A stretch of DNA of 64,000 bases from Hyphomonas jannaschiana VP2 (GTDB taxonomy: Bacteria > Pseudomonadota > Alphaproteobacteria > Caulobacterales > Hyphomonadaceae), in assembly GCF_000685215.1 (NCBI RefSeq), contig NZ_ARYJ01000002.1, positions 62,001 through 126,000 of the forward strand. The letters run 5' to 3'. The notes below the pieces were generated by a model that saw nothing but the letters and a program-made list of their open reading frames with translations, had not been told where the DNA came from and ran no database searches. Shown one piece after another: positions 48,260 through 57,549 of the stretch; within the stretch, counting starts at the first letter, position 1; every line of letters begins with the position of its first letter. A program made the position numbers and the translations under genes.

Positions 48260-50749
48260 ATGCCTGAATTCGACAAGCCGCATATCGACATCAGCGCGCG
48301 TGTAAACAGAACCCAGTACCAGGCCCCAAGACAGAATATCGGAGGGGGCGGCGCGCCCCGGATCCGTGCCGAACACGGTGCCATGATTGCGGCGCAATTC
48401 GAGGCAGCCTTCAGGGACGCCGATGAAAACCGCCCGGAAGACGACCGTGTCGATGCGGCTGAGGGCGTCTACATCGAGGTCGATCTCAGGAGAGGCAGCA
48501 ATCCCGAAAAGGTGCTGCAGCGGAAACGGGACGGCGTCCTGCCGGGAGCGGCAAAACCGCAGGAAAATGGCGACCTCCGGATCGCCCTCTATGTTCCCGA
48601 TGAGGCACGGCCGGTCCTCGAGGAAATCGTTCGCGATTACCGCGAAGGCAATCTCAACAACAATGGCGCGGCGCCCAACCATAAAAAGATTGAACCGATC
48701 GAGGCCATTCGCCGGGCGCGCCTCGAGACGTTCTGGACCGACAATGCGGAGGCCATGCCGCAGGGAGCCCAGGACACAATCTGGTGGGAGGTCTGGTGCT
48801 TCCCTGGCATGGACAACCGGGTCGCAGACGCAGCCGGCAGGCTCGGTTGCCTGATTGCGGAGGCGCATTACTGGCTGAGCTTTCCGGAAGCCGTCGTCAT
48901 CCCGGTCAAAACCACGCGCGCGACGATTGAACTCCTCCTGTTCGCGACAGCGGGGGTTTCAGAACTCAGGCGAGCAAGCACGACGCCCGCCTTTTTCCTG
49001 GACCAGGACACAGAAGAACAATTGCAGTGGACTGAAGACCTGGCGGAGCGCGTACGCTGGCCGGCGGGCGACGCGCCCGCCGTCTGCCTGCTGGATACGG
49101 GTGTCAACCGGGCGCATATGCTCATCGAGCCGTCGCTCTCGGCCGGAGACCTCCTGATGATCAATCCGGATTGGGGCGGTGATGATCATCACGGGCACGG
49201 GACCGGCATGGCCGGACTGGCGCTGTTCGGAGACCTCACACCCAGGCTCGAAGATGCGGGCGAGATTGACCTGTCGCACCGCCTGGAGTCGGTCAAGATC
49301 CTTCCTCCGAATGGCTTTCCCGCAAACCAGCCGGAATCATATGGTTCCATTACGCAGTCCGGCGTCGCCATCAGCGAGATCAATAATTCCGAGCGCGACC
49401 GCTTCTTCTGCCTGGCCGTCACCAATGAGAATGTATCGGGGGCGCGGGCCACGACCTGGAGCGCCGCCATCGACCAAGCGGCCATCGGCAAGATGGCTGG
49501 CGACGAGAACGATGCACCTCGCCGGTTGTTTGTGATCTCTGCGGGGAATGCACCGCCTGAAATCGAGCCTGCCAATATTCTGGACGCCGATGAGCTGCCC
49601 GTCGAGGATCCGGCCCAGGCATGGAACGCCCTGACGGTCGGGGGCTACACCAACAAGACAGCTATCGGTGACGTGGGATATGAGGACTGGACGCCGCTCA
49701 AGGCAGCCGGAGATATCAGCCCGTTCACGCGGACTTCGGTGACCTGGCCTCAGGGGCGGGCACCGATCAAGCCAGACATTGTGATGGAGGCTGGAAACAG
49801 GGCGTCCAGCCCGTTGGGGACCGAAGTCCTGAGCCTCGATTCGCTTGCCCCCCTTTCTACCGGAGATGACGTGGCAACGCACCCCCTGGTGCCATTTGCG
49901 GCGACGAGCGCTGCGGCCGCCCAGGCTGCGCGGCTTGCGGCGCAGATAGGCGCTGCCCATTCCGGTCTCTGGCCCGAAACAATTCGCGCACTCATTGTCC
50001 ATAGTGCCGAATGGACCCCGCACATGAAAGCACAGTTGCAGGCGGCCAATGGGAAAACGGCCCGGTATCCTCTCCTGAGGCGGTTCGGACACGGGGTCCC
50101 GGATTTTGCGCGCGCCTCTGCGTCTGCCACCAATCACCTGGCGCTGATTGCCGAGAATGAAATTCAACCATTTCGAATGGTCAGGGATGAAAACGGGAAG
50201 AAGCACAAGAAGTTCGGCGATTGCCACTATTACAAGCTGCCCTGGCCGACAGATGTCCTTGAAGGACTGGGCGAGCAGGATGTGCGGCTCAAGCTCACGT
50301 TGTCATACTTCATCGAGCCAAATCCGGGCCGGTTCGCCGCGATCGACCCACAGCGATACCAGTCTTTCGGCCTGAGGTTCGATCTGAAGCGCCGTGCGGA
50401 GACCGAACAGAATTTCGTGGAGCGTGTGAATGCCCTGGAGCGGGACGATCCATTAGCCGGCGGACCCGATGGGGGTGACAATTTTGGCTGGACGTTCGGA
50501 TCCAACAGCATGTCTTCCGGGTCCCTGCATTGCGACGAATGGGTTGGGCCGGCCGTCCAGCTTGCCGCGCGGAATGTCGTCTGTGTAAAGCCGGTCATGG
50601 GCTGGTGGAGAGATTCTGCGAAGAATTGCAGCAGGACGGGGCGTTATGCGCTGGTCGTCACGCTGAGCGCACCAGACGTGGAGGTCGACCTTCACACACC
50701 GATCCAGACCAGCGTCGAAGCAGGCATTGGCATTGAGATCGCCGTGTAG
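48260..50749 (+). CDS. ietS: subtilisin-like serine protease IetS-like
   Basis: 829 residues. No signal peptide, so it is probably cytosolic. The S8 catalytic triad is intact: Asp279 (LLDTG), His313 (HGTGMAG) and Ser550 (ATSAAAAQ), with oxyanion Asn430 (SAGN). A 270-residue N-terminal region with no known domain may be the sensor or the ATPase-binding part. The C-terminal part (about 640-829) is beta-rich. Toxin or executor component of the IetAS pair. Confidence 0.9.
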   Translation: MPEFDKPHIDISARVNRTQYQAPRQNIGGGGAPRIRAEHGAMIAAQFEAAFRDADENRPEDDRVDAAEGVYIEVDLRRGSNPEKVLQRKRDGVLPGAAKPQENGDLRIALYVPDEARPVLEEIVRDYREGNLNNNGAAPNHKKIEPIEAIRRARLETFWTDNAEAMPQGAQDTIWWEVWCFPGMDNRVADAAGRLGCLIAEAHYWLSFPEAVVIPVKTTRATIELLLFATAGVSELRRASTTPAFFLDQDTEEQLQWTEDLAERVRWPAGDAPAVCLLDTGVNRAHMLIEPSLSAGDLLMINPDWGGDDHHGHGTGMAGLALFGDLTPRLEDAGEIDLSHRLESVKILPPNGFPANQPESYGSITQSGVAISEINNSERDRFFCLAVTNENVSGARATTWSAAIDQAAIGKMAGDENDAPRRLFVISAGNAPPEIEPANILDADELPVEDPAQAWNALTVGGYTNKTAIGDVGYEDWTPLKAAGDISPFTRTSVTWPQGRAPIKPDIVMEAGNRASSPLGTEVLSLDSLAPLSTGDDVATHPLVPFAATSAAAAQAARLAAQIGAAHSGLWPETIRALIVHSAEWTPHMKAQLQAANGKTARYPLLRRFGHGVPDFARASASATNHLALIAENEIQPFRMVRDENGKKHKKFGDCHYYKLPWPTDVLEGLGEQDVRLKLTLSYFIEPNPGRFAAIDPQRYQSFGLRFDLKRRAETEQNFVERVNALERDDPLAGGPDGGDNFGWTFGSNSMSSGSLHCDEWVGPAVQLAARNVVCVKPVMGWWRDSAKNCSRTGRYALVVTLSAPDVEVDLHTPIQTSVEAGIGIEIAV

Positions 50750-50785
50750 CCCACCGGTGTCTTCCTGCGTTGTCTGATGCCCGAA

Positions 50786-50938
50786 AACAAATTCCGTCTG
50801 GTCCGGCTACTGACTTGTTGACCCCTTAGAGCACCGCGGCGTTGAAGTCTCGGCGAGGCTCGGGGGCAACCCCAGAGGGGATCATGTAAATCAGCAATAC
50901 GTGCAAACGCGCGCTGTTCAGCGCCGTGGCACTCACGC
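50786..50938 (+). pseudogene. relic of an STN TonB-receptor leader and signal peptide
   Basis: The stretch aligns with 62085-62239 upstream of and inside the intact TonB receptor: both have ACTGACTTGTTGA, then AGAGGGGATCATG, and CAAACGCGCGCT 18 bases later. By eye about 75% identical over the coding part. In this copy the second codon is TAA where the intact gene has CAA, and similarity ends at about 50938, where the stop of the convergent 66-residue gene begins. The relic sits on the same strand as fecI-fecR-ietA-ietS. Confidence 0.8.
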
Positions 50939-51139
50939 TCAGTTGCGTTTCCCGAAAAAGGCCCATGCGAGCGCCAGAATTCCGGAGCCGGCTGCCAGTG
51001 CGAACAGGGTATCCAGTCCGCCATCCAGCAGGAGCGCCGCGATCAGGCCCGTGAGACTGACCGCAAAGAGCGCTGCAGGCACGGCGAACATGGCGGCAAG
51101 GCCGCGCTGCCTCTCCCTGTTTGCGCCACGTCCGGTCAT
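50939..51139 (-). CDS. small two-TM protein of the second iron operon
   Basis: 66 residues, ATG at 51139 in ATGA overlap with the PepSY stop. Basic N-terminus (TGRGANRERQRG) followed by two hydrophobic segments (about 17-37 and 42-60). Such proteins accompany PepSY genes in TonB-receptor operons. Its stop lies exactly at the border of the receptor relic, so the end may have been changed by rearrangement. Confidence 0.65.
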   Translation of the reverse strand: MTGRGANRERQRGLAAMFAVPAALFAVSLTGLIAALLLDGGLDTLFALAAGSGILALAWAFFGKRN

Positions 51140-52275
51140 ACCGAACCTGCTCCGGATGCATGAGACAGGGCTGTCCGGCGGCGCGGCGATTCCCGCTTGG
51201 TGAGCCAGAGATAGAGCCCGCTTGCCAGAACGATGATCGTGACGAGATCGAGGACCAGCCAGACGAGTTTCAGGAGCAGACCTCCATAGTCCCCGAAATG
51301 CAATGGCCGGGAGAGGGAGAGGGCTTTTGTATACCACGGCATCTGCCGGAGTCCGGTGACCTCGCCCGTGCCGGCATGGATCAGAACAGGCGTGATGATG
51401 TTCTCCGTCAGGGGCGTGTCACCATGAAGGAACACGGCATAGTGCGCGCCTGTCGAAAAGCCGCTGCCGGGAAAGGCCACAAACTGGAGTTCCATATCCG
51501 GCGCCAGTCTGACCGCTTCCCGGACAGCGTCATCAAGTGAGGCGCGCGGTCCTGCAAGCAAAGCCGCTTCGTTGCCGGCAACAAGGTCTGCCAGTTCGTT
51601 CGTGCGCCACGTATCTATAATGGGTGTTTCCAGCGTGTTGATGACACCCGTTATGCCCACGACCAGGACCCAGGCGAGCGTCACGATGCCGAGGAGATTG
51701 TGGTAGTCGAGCCATTTCAGGCGCGGGGACTGGCGCCGGCGCACCGTGCCAAAATCGAGTTTGCGCATGAAGGGCGCATAAAGGACGATGCCCGAGACGA
51801 TCGCGGCAATGAAAAGACATCCCATTGCGCCAAGGAACAACATGCCCGGTAATCCGAGGAACATGTCCGTGTGCAGCTGGAGAATGAATTCCATGACGCT
51901 CTCGCCACGATCTGCGGGCGGCACGAGATCGCCGCTCGTCAAATCGAAGGAGGCAAAGTGCATGTCATGCCCCGGCGCGTCTCCGGCTGGGCCTGTGGTG
52001 ACGTTCACGACCGGCCGGTCAATGTCGAAACTCATGAAGATCGGCACCTCGCCCGGACGGTGTTCGAGCGAAATGTCGAGGATTTCGTCAAGCGTAAGGG
52101 GCGCCCCGCCGGGATGTGCCGGCTGCCAGCTTTCCGGATTGAGCGCGCTGTCGATCTCGTCATGGAAGATGAGCGGCAGCCCGGTCAGGCAGAGCATGAG
52201 CAGCAACAAGGTCGAGATGAGGCTTGTCCATTTATGGACCCAGCTCCACGCCCTGATTGTTCCTGCCTGCATCAT
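51136..52275 (-). CDS. PepSY-associated TM protein, putative ferric-siderophore reductase
   Basis: 379 residues, shorter than the 540-residue relative at 8.6 kb. IRAWSWVHKWTSLISTLLLLMLCLTGLPLIFHDEI forms the first span with the His ligand; further spans near 145-165, 195-215 and 340-360. The block HNLLGIVTLAWVLVVGITG matches the second conserved His-containing span. Expected at the inner membrane, releasing iron from siderophore. Lies 14 bases after the receptor gene. Confidence 0.87.
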   Translation of the reverse strand: MMQAGTIRAWSWVHKWTSLISTLLLLMLCLTGLPLIFHDEIDSALNPESWQPAHPGGAPLTLDEILDISLEHRPGEVPIFMSFDIDRPVVNVTTGPAGDAPGHDMHFASFDLTSGDLVPPADRGESVMEFILQLHTDMFLGLPGMLFLGAMGCLFIAAIVSGIVLYAPFMRKLDFGTVRRRQSPRLKWLDYHNLLGIVTLAWVLVVGITGVINTLETPIIDTWRTNELADLVAGNEAALLAGPRASLDDAVREAVRLAPDMELQFVAFPGSGFSTGAHYAVFLHGDTPLTENIITPVLIHAGTGEVTGLRQMPWYTKALSLSRPLHFGDYGGLLLKLVWLVLDLVTIIVLASGLYLWLTKRESPRRRTALSHASGAGSV

Positions 52276-52289
52276 CTTGCGCCGGGTTC

Positions 52290-54467
52290 CTAGAAGTCGA
52301 TCGAGGCCGAGACGCTGAACGTCCGGGGATTGCCAAGGATCAGATAGTTAGCCCCCGGGAAGCCGCCTGTCGAAGCCCAGTAGGATTCATCGGTGAGGTT
52401 TTCGATCCGTGCCCGCAGGGTGACGGGGCGGTCGGAAATATCGAGCGAGTAGCGGGCGCCAATATCGAGACGCGTCCAGCTGTCGAGCTCGGTCGTGTTG
52501 GCCGTGTTCACATATTGCTCGCCCGTATAGACAATCCGTCCGTCGAGGGTCAGTCCGTCGATCGCTGCGACATCCCATTCCGCGTTGAGATTGGCCTGGA
52601 TCTCGGGCACGCCGATCGGAGTGTTGCCTTGGTCAAGACCGCCCTCTGTCCTGGCAAGTTCTGAATCGAGGAAGGTTGCGCCGCCGATCAGGCGCAGGCC
52701 ATCCATGGGTTCTCCGAAGAGAGTGAGTTCGAGACCGGTATTTTCCTGCTCGCCGGAGGCGGAAAACACCTGTTCTGCAACAATCGCATTCGGGCGGGTC
52801 AGGCGGAAGATTGCGGCCGTAGCGCCAAAATCGCCGCCATCATATTTGACACCGGCCTCGACCTGTTCACCGGTGAAGGGTTCGAGCACCTCGCCTGAAT
52901 TGAGGATGGTCACGCCGCCGCTGGTCGCCGGGGCGATCTGGCCCGGCTGGAGGCTTTCGGCATAATTGGCATAGAGGGAGACCTCGTCCGTCGCCTTGTA
53001 GACGAGGCCGAAGGCCGGGGTGATCTTGTCGTCTTCATATCCGGAGAGTTTCGCGCCGGTATTATAGTCGAAGCTTGCCGTGTCGATCTCCTGCTGGCGA
53101 AGGCCGATCGTTGCCAGCAGGCGTCCGTCGATGAAGGACAATGTGTCGGCAATGGCAAAAGAGGTGTTGGTGACCTCTTCGGTCTTCAGCGGGCTGGCGA
53201 GGTTGCCGCCAACAAAGAAATCCGCCGCCGGGGCGGCCACGGCGACCGGGCTATAAAGATCTGTCGCGAAGGGGGTGAAGAAGCTTGAGAAGGCGTAGGC
53301 ATTCTTCGATTCCAGGCTGACGGAAGAGGCCGACACGACGACTCGGTGACCGACCGGCCCGGTCCGGAATTCGGCGCTGAGGCCGGTATCGAACGAGACG
53401 ACATCGTCTTCGCGCGTATTGTCGAAGCGATAAGCGGTCAGGCTGCCGTCTGCGGCCGCGCTGGGATTGGCGAGAACATTGGCTTCTTCACCATTGCGCG
53501 CGCCCGCGCCAAGCCAGACGGTCACGGCATCACTGATGTCGTATTCACCGCGAACCACGCCGAAGAGCTGCTTTTCGTCGGTATAGGTCCAGGGCTGGGC
53601 AAAGTTTGTATCGGTATCCGGTGTTGCGGGCACGCCGGCGAGCGGCGTCACCTGTGGGCGGGGCGCATCGATCCGGTTGTCCTGGTAGCCGGCATCGGCA
53701 GAGAAGCGGAACCGTTCGCCGGCATAGTCCGTTCCGAGTGAGAACACCGACAAGGCGCGGTCCTGGTCCTCGACAGCCGTCTCGCCATCGCGGAGCACGG
53801 CATTGAAGCGGACACCCCATTCCTGTGCCGGACCGAACCGGTCTCCGATATCCAGTGCGCCATAGGCCTGGCCGGAAGTTTCATAGCCGAGAGTCGCGCG
53901 GCGTACGCCGTCTGCAGGGGCGCGTTTCGGAACCAGGTTGATCGTGCCGCCGACGCCGCTTCCGCCGGGTGCGGCGCCGTTGATGAAGGCGTTTGCGCCC
54001 CGGAAGACTTCGACTCGCTCAAGCAGTTCGGCCGCGACAAACTGGCGGGGCAGGATGCCGTAGACCCCGTTGAGCGTGATGTCGTCGGAATAGACGGGAA
54101 ATCCGCGCAGGACATAGACTTCCTGGAAGTTTCCGAATCCCTTGGCCACACGAACCACCGGGTCGTTCTGCAGGACATCGCCGACGCTGTCGGATTGCTG
54201 GGTGAGGATCAGGTCCGATGTATAGGCCGTGCCAGAGAACGGTGCATCCAGGAAGTCGAGATTACCGAGCAGGCCCGCCCGTCCGCCCCGCGCCACCTGG
54301 CCGCCCGCATATTCGCGGGTGAGCTCAACCTGGGAGGAATCCTTGACGATGACCGTGTCGAGGACGCGTTCTTCCTCGCCGGGGGGAGGTGTCTGGGCGA
54401 GGGCGCAGGGGGTGGCCATACCGGCGGTCAGTCCGGCAGCGAGAAACAGGCGGGTCGAAGTCTTCAA
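52290..54467 (-). CDS. TonB-dependent siderophore receptor, second
   Basis: 725 residues from a TTG start at 54467 with AAGGA upstream; that start yields a signal peptide (KTSTRLFLAAGLTAGMATPCALA). A TonB-box-like DTVIVKDS precedes the plug domain (VLQNDPVVRVAKGFGNFQEVYVLRGF, LERVEVFRGANAFINGAAPGGSG). The barrel ends with the aromatic SASIDF. Similar to FhuE/FpvA-type receptors. A near-consensus Fur box lies directly upstream. Divergent promoter with no gene on the other side. Confidence 0.92.
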   Translation of the reverse strand: MKTSTRLFLAAGLTAGMATPCALAQTPPPGEEERVLDTVIVKDSSQVELTREYAGGQVARGGRAGLLGNLDFLDAPFSGTAYTSDLILTQQSDSVGDVLQNDPVVRVAKGFGNFQEVYVLRGFPVYSDDITLNGVYGILPRQFVAAELLERVEVFRGANAFINGAAPGGSGVGGTINLVPKRAPADGVRRATLGYETSGQAYGALDIGDRFGPAQEWGVRFNAVLRDGETAVEDQDRALSVFSLGTDYAGERFRFSADAGYQDNRIDAPRPQVTPLAGVPATPDTDTNFAQPWTYTDEKQLFGVVRGEYDISDAVTVWLGAGARNGEEANVLANPSAAADGSLTAYRFDNTREDDVVSFDTGLSAEFRTGPVGHRVVVSASSVSLESKNAYAFSSFFTPFATDLYSPVAVAAPAADFFVGGNLASPLKTEEVTNTSFAIADTLSFIDGRLLATIGLRQQEIDTASFDYNTGAKLSGYEDDKITPAFGLVYKATDEVSLYANYAESLQPGQIAPATSGGVTILNSGEVLEPFTGEQVEAGVKYDGGDFGATAAIFRLTRPNAIVAEQVFSASGEQENTGLELTLFGEPMDGLRLIGGATFLDSELARTEGGLDQGNTPIGVPEIQANLNAEWDVAAIDGLTLDGRIVYTGEQYVNTANTTELDSWTRLDIGARYSLDISDRPVTLRARIENLTDESYWASTGGFPGANYLILGNPRTFSVSASIDF

Positions 54468-54482
54468 GGCTCTGTCCTTGTT

Positions 54483-54526
54483 GAGAATGATTATCAATCG
54501 TGCGTGTAACTGCAAGTCATTCTCAT
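54483..54526 (-). promoter_or_regulatory. Fur-type box and second iron motif
   Basis: GAGAATGATTATCAATCGT (54483-54501) is close to the Fur consensus GATAATGATTATCATTATC. A second site, GCAAGTCATTCTCAT (54512-54526), is the exact reverse complement of the motif before the receptor at 4.9 kb. Iron repression of this operon is likely. Confidence 0.75.
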
Positions 54527-54628
54527 AACAAGCGGCAAGTTTCCACGCCGCTGCATTTTCGACTGGTTCCGTGCCCGAAGGGGCGGCGGGCAATTTTCCA
54601 TCTGTTCCGGAGGGTTGGTCAGGTGTGA

Positions 54629-56059
54629 TCAACCTGCACAACACGAGAGCTTTGCAACATCCTTGTCGAAGGTTTGTGCCGCTAGCTTCAGCCCTTCGAC
54701 CGTTGTCAGGTAGGGAAAAATGGTTTCGCCGAGTGCCTTGGTGGTCATGCCGAATTTGAGCGCCATGGCCAGTGTCTGGATGCTGTCCGCGCCCTCCGGT
54801 GCGAGTATCTGGCCGCCGAGTAGGCGGTCGGTGCTGGCGTCGGCCACCAGCTTGATCAGCCCCCGCGTGTCGCGGGCAGCCAGCGCTCGTGGTACGGCAT
54901 CAAGCAGCAGGACGGAGGTCTTGACCGTATGACCGGCAGCCTTCGCCGCCGCTTCGGTCAGGCCCACGCCCGCCACCTGCGGGTCGGTGAACACGACCCA
55001 CGGCATGGCGCTGTTGTCGTAGGCGAGACTGTCGCCATTGAGCGCATTGAGGGCGGCGAGTTTGGCCCCATAGGCCGCCATGTAGACGAATTGGTCGCGG
55101 TCGGTCACGTCACCGGCGGCGTAGACGCCGGACATCGACGTGCGCATCCGGTCATCGATGACGATGGCGCCGCGACTGTCCTGTTCGATGCCGGCGTCGG
55201 CGAGGCCCAGCGCTTCGGTATTGGGCGTGCGCCCTGTTGCGACCAGCAGCCGCTCGGCCTTCAGCTCGATCAGTCTGCCCTCTTCCCTGACGCAGACGGT
55301 TACACCCGTCTCATCTTCACGGCAGGCATCATAGGCGATGCCGCAATGGAGGGTGATGCCCTCGTTGCGGAACACTTCCGCCAGGGCTGCTGAAACTTCC
55401 GGCTCGATCTGCGGCAATAACCGGGAGCGGCAGACCACCGTCACCCTGACACCCATGCGGGCCATCATCTGCGCGAGCTCGGCCCCTATATAACCGCCAC
55501 CGATGACGATCAGACTTTCGGGCAGGTCTTCCAGTTCCAGAAGCGTTGTGCTCGTCAGGTAGTGCACGCTATCGATTCCGGGAATCGGCGTCACGGCGGG
55601 CCGCCCGCCCGTGGCGATGATGGTCTTGCCGGCGGCGATGGCGGTGCCATTCACGATGACACCCGCCCCGTTTAGTCGGGCCTCACCTTCCAGATAGGCG
55701 ACGGTGTCGTATTCGGGCAGGAGATTCGCGTATTTCTTCTGCCTGAGCGTCGAGACAAGGTCATCCTTGGCGGCGCTCAGGCGCCGCCAGTCGTTCACTT
55801 GCGCTTCGCCCGTCAGACCCGGGAAGCGATCAGCTGCGCGAGCACCATGTAGTGCCTCGGCGGCCCGGATCATGGTCTTGGACGGCACGCAGCCGACATT
55901 GACGCAAGTGCCGCCAATGGTCCCATGGCCGATCAGCGCCACGTTTGCGCCTTGTTCGGCGGCCGTGATGGCGGCGGAGAAGCCCGCCGAGCCAGCGCCA
56001 ATAACGGCGACGTCGAAGGTCGTTTTCGATGATTTGGTCGGGGCGCAGCAGTCCGCCAT
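54629..56059 (-). CDS. merA: mercuric reductase
   Basis: 476 residues, short form without the N-terminal HMA domain. FAD-binding VIGAGSAGFSAAI, redox disulfide GGTCVNVGCVPSK, NAD-binding VIGGGYIGAELAQ and YAAGDVTD. The C-terminus ends SCCAG with the two cysteines that bind Hg(II) and hand it to the active site. N-terminus MADCC adds another Cys pair. It reduces Hg(II) to volatile Hg(0) with NADPH in the cytosol. Last gene of merT-P-F-A. Confidence 0.96.
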   Translation of the reverse strand: MADCCAPTKSSKTTFDVAVIGAGSAGFSAAITAAEQGANVALIGHGTIGGTCVNVGCVPSKTMIRAAEALHGARAADRFPGLTGEAQVNDWRRLSAAKDDLVSTLRQKKYANLLPEYDTVAYLEGEARLNGAGVIVNGTAIAAGKTIIATGGRPAVTPIPGIDSVHYLTSTTLLELEDLPESLIVIGGGYIGAELAQMMARMGVRVTVVCRSRLLPQIEPEVSAALAEVFRNEGITLHCGIAYDACREDETGVTVCVREEGRLIELKAERLLVATGRTPNTEALGLADAGIEQDSRGAIVIDDRMRTSMSGVYAAGDVTDRDQFVYMAAYGAKLAALNALNGDSLAYDNSAMPWVVFTDPQVAGVGLTEAAAKAAGHTVKTSVLLLDAVPRALAARDTRGLIKLVADASTDRLLGGQILAPEGADSIQTLAMALKFGMTTKALGETIFPYLTTVEGLKLAAQTFDKDVAKLSCCAG

Positions 56060-56060
56060 G

Positions 56061-56298
56061 TCAGTCTCTTTCCTTGTTTGTCTGAATGCTCATACCGCAA
56101 CAGGCCACCGCGCGGTTCCGCCGCCACAAGGCGTAGTCTGTCAGGCCGAGGAAGACGGCGAGCCCGCGCAGCAGCACGTAGTCCAGCCCATCGACCCAGG
56201 CCGACAGGCCGGGCGTACCGAGGGCAATGACCAGCACGGGCGGCGCGCAGCATACGGCAGCGAACGGTGCCGGTCTTCAGGATCGTGCCGTCCTTCGT
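56061..56298 (-). pseudogene. merF: merF, frameshifted
   Basis: The minus strand encodes a typical MerF in two frames. KDGTILKTGTV is in one frame (56298 down to about 56265); then AAVCCAPPVLVIALGTPGLSAW, LDYVLLRGLAVFLGL and a tail with CCGMSIQTNK follow one frame away, to a TGA at 56061. The usual ATG is ACG here. One extra base, or a two-base loss, explains the shift. MerF is a two-TM mercury transporter; MerT is intact and may make it dispensable. Confidence 0.75.
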
Positions 56299-56303
56299 CT
56301 GGC

Positions 56304-56636
56304 TCAGCCTTTAACCGAGGCCGGATAACCCGCATTGGTGGAGGCCGCGGCAACGGCGTCCGCATTCGTCACCGCCGGATCGAAGATAACCGTCGCCGTC
56401 TTGGCGTCGAAATTCACCGCCACCGATGTGACGCCCGCAACGCCTTCCATCGCTTTCTTCACCGTGACGGGGCACAAGGCGCAGGTCATGTTCTGGATGA
56501 CGAAGGTCCGGGTCTGGGCGGATGCCACCTGTTGAGAAGCGGACTGCGCGACGGCCGGGGTCACAGCGGGTGCGATTGCCCAGCCGAGTCCACTGAGTGC
56601 CAGCAGGGCAGCGGCGAGGATAAGGGGTCGTTTCAT
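56304..56636 (-). CDS. merP: periplasmic mercury-binding protein MerP
   Basis: 110 residues, ATG at 56636. Signal peptide (about 1-31, ending VAQSA) then a heavy-metal-associated domain with MTCALCPVTVKKAM, in which the CxxC pair binds Hg(II), and a C-terminal ASTNAGYPASVKG. MerP passes mercury to MerT. Confidence 0.95.
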   Translation of the reverse strand: MKRPLILAAALLALSGLGWAIAPAVTPAVAQSASQQVASAQTRTFVIQNMTCALCPVTVKKAMEGVAGVTSVAVNFDAKTATVIFDPAVTNADAVAAASTNAGYPASVKG

Positions 56637-56659
56637 AACGGTTGCTCCTGTGTTCGGGT

Positions 56660-57058
56660 TCAATAGAAAAGCGGCGCCCACCAGCTGATGGTCAGCGCGA
56701 GCAGGACGATGACAGTGGAAAGCCAAAGCGCAGTTTTGGCGATGACGGCCGACTGCGGCTTGGCGCAGTAGCTGCCCTCCACGCAGGCGGGCTTGGCCTT
56801 GAAGTAGACCTGCCGGAAGCCGAGGCCGATGAAGATGAGCGCAATGCCTGTGAAATACGGCTTGTAGGGCTCAAGGGCGGTCAGGTTGCCGATCCACGCC
56901 CCTGAAATCCCGAGCGTGACGAACAGCAGCGGCACCACGCAGCAGGTCGAGGCCAGAATGGCGCCGATCACGCCGCCTGCCGCAAAGAGTTTCCGCTTCC
57001 GGTCGTCCGCGCCGTCCACGGCCTGCATTGGCTGGGTTTCTGCTTCGGTTGGGCTCAT
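56660..57058 (-). CDS. merT: mercury transporter MerT
   Basis: 132 residues, three TM helices (about 25-42, 62-82, 108-126). First-helix Cys pair STCCVVPLLF and the cytoplasmic loop with CVEGSYC match MerT. It takes Hg(II) from MerP across the inner membrane to MerA. First gene of the operon; MerR-type promoter just upstream. Confidence 0.94.
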   Translation of the reverse strand: MSPTEAETQPMQAVDGADDRKRKLFAAGGVIGAILASTCCVVPLLFVTLGISGAWIGNLTALEPYKPYFTGIALIFIGLGFRQVYFKAKPACVEGSYCAKPQSAVIAKTALWLSTVIVLLALTISWWAPLFY

Positions 57059-57090
57059 ACGCCATCATCCTCGATTTCGTTCTCACCTTG

Positions 57091-57121
57091 TGATAAGGTC
57101 TGTAGTAACTACAGACTCAAA
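57091..57121 (-). promoter_or_regulatory. MerR-controlled merT promoter and operator
   Basis: On the minus strand: -35 TTGAGT (57116-57121), a 19-base spacer and -10 TATCAC (57091-57096). The spacer holds the perfect palindrome GTCTGTAGT-A-ACTACAGAC (57099-57117). The overlong spacer with a dyad is the hallmark of MerR-family promoters. Confidence 0.85.
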
Positions 57122-57135
57122 GGATTTATGACGTT

Positions 57136-57549
57136 ATGGGCGATCACGTTTCCGGGAAGGGATTGAAGCGCGCGGACCTGGCGCGGCGGACGGGCTGCAA
57201 TCTGGAAACCATCCGTTACTACGAAAAGATCGGCATCATGCCGGAGCCGCCGCGCACCGCGTCCCGCTATCGCGTCTATGACGAGCGGCACGTCGCCCGC
57301 TTGCGCTTCATCCTGCGTGGCCGGGAACTCGGCTTTTCCCTCGACGAGCTGCGCGAATTGCTGCGTCTCGTTGATCGGGGCACCCAGACCTGCGCGGAAG
57401 TCAAAACCATGACGGAGCAGCATCTTGCGGAGGTGCGGACCAAGATCGCAGATCTCAAGCAAATCGAGAAGGTGCTTGCCGCCACGGCAGCACAGTGCTC
57501 GGGCGGAGAGGTGCCGGAGTGCCCCGTGCTGGAGACGCTGGCATCGTGA
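57136..57549 (+). CDS. merR: mercury-responsive regulator MerR
   Basis: 137 residues. N-terminal winged HTH ([64 protein letters not shown] pattern at about 14-78), dimerisation helix, and three metal-ligand cysteines (QTCAEV near 84, then QCSGG and ECPVL near the end), the arrangement of Hg(II)-responsive MerR. Divergent from merT. Its stop overlaps the ynfA start (GTGA). Confidence 0.93.
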   Translation: MGDHVSGKGLKRADLARRTGCNLETIRYYEKIGIMPEPPRTASRYRVYDERHVARLRFILRGRELGFSLDELRELLRLVDRGTQTCAEVKTMTEQHLAEVRTKIADLKQIEKVLAATAAQCSGGEVPECPVLETLAS

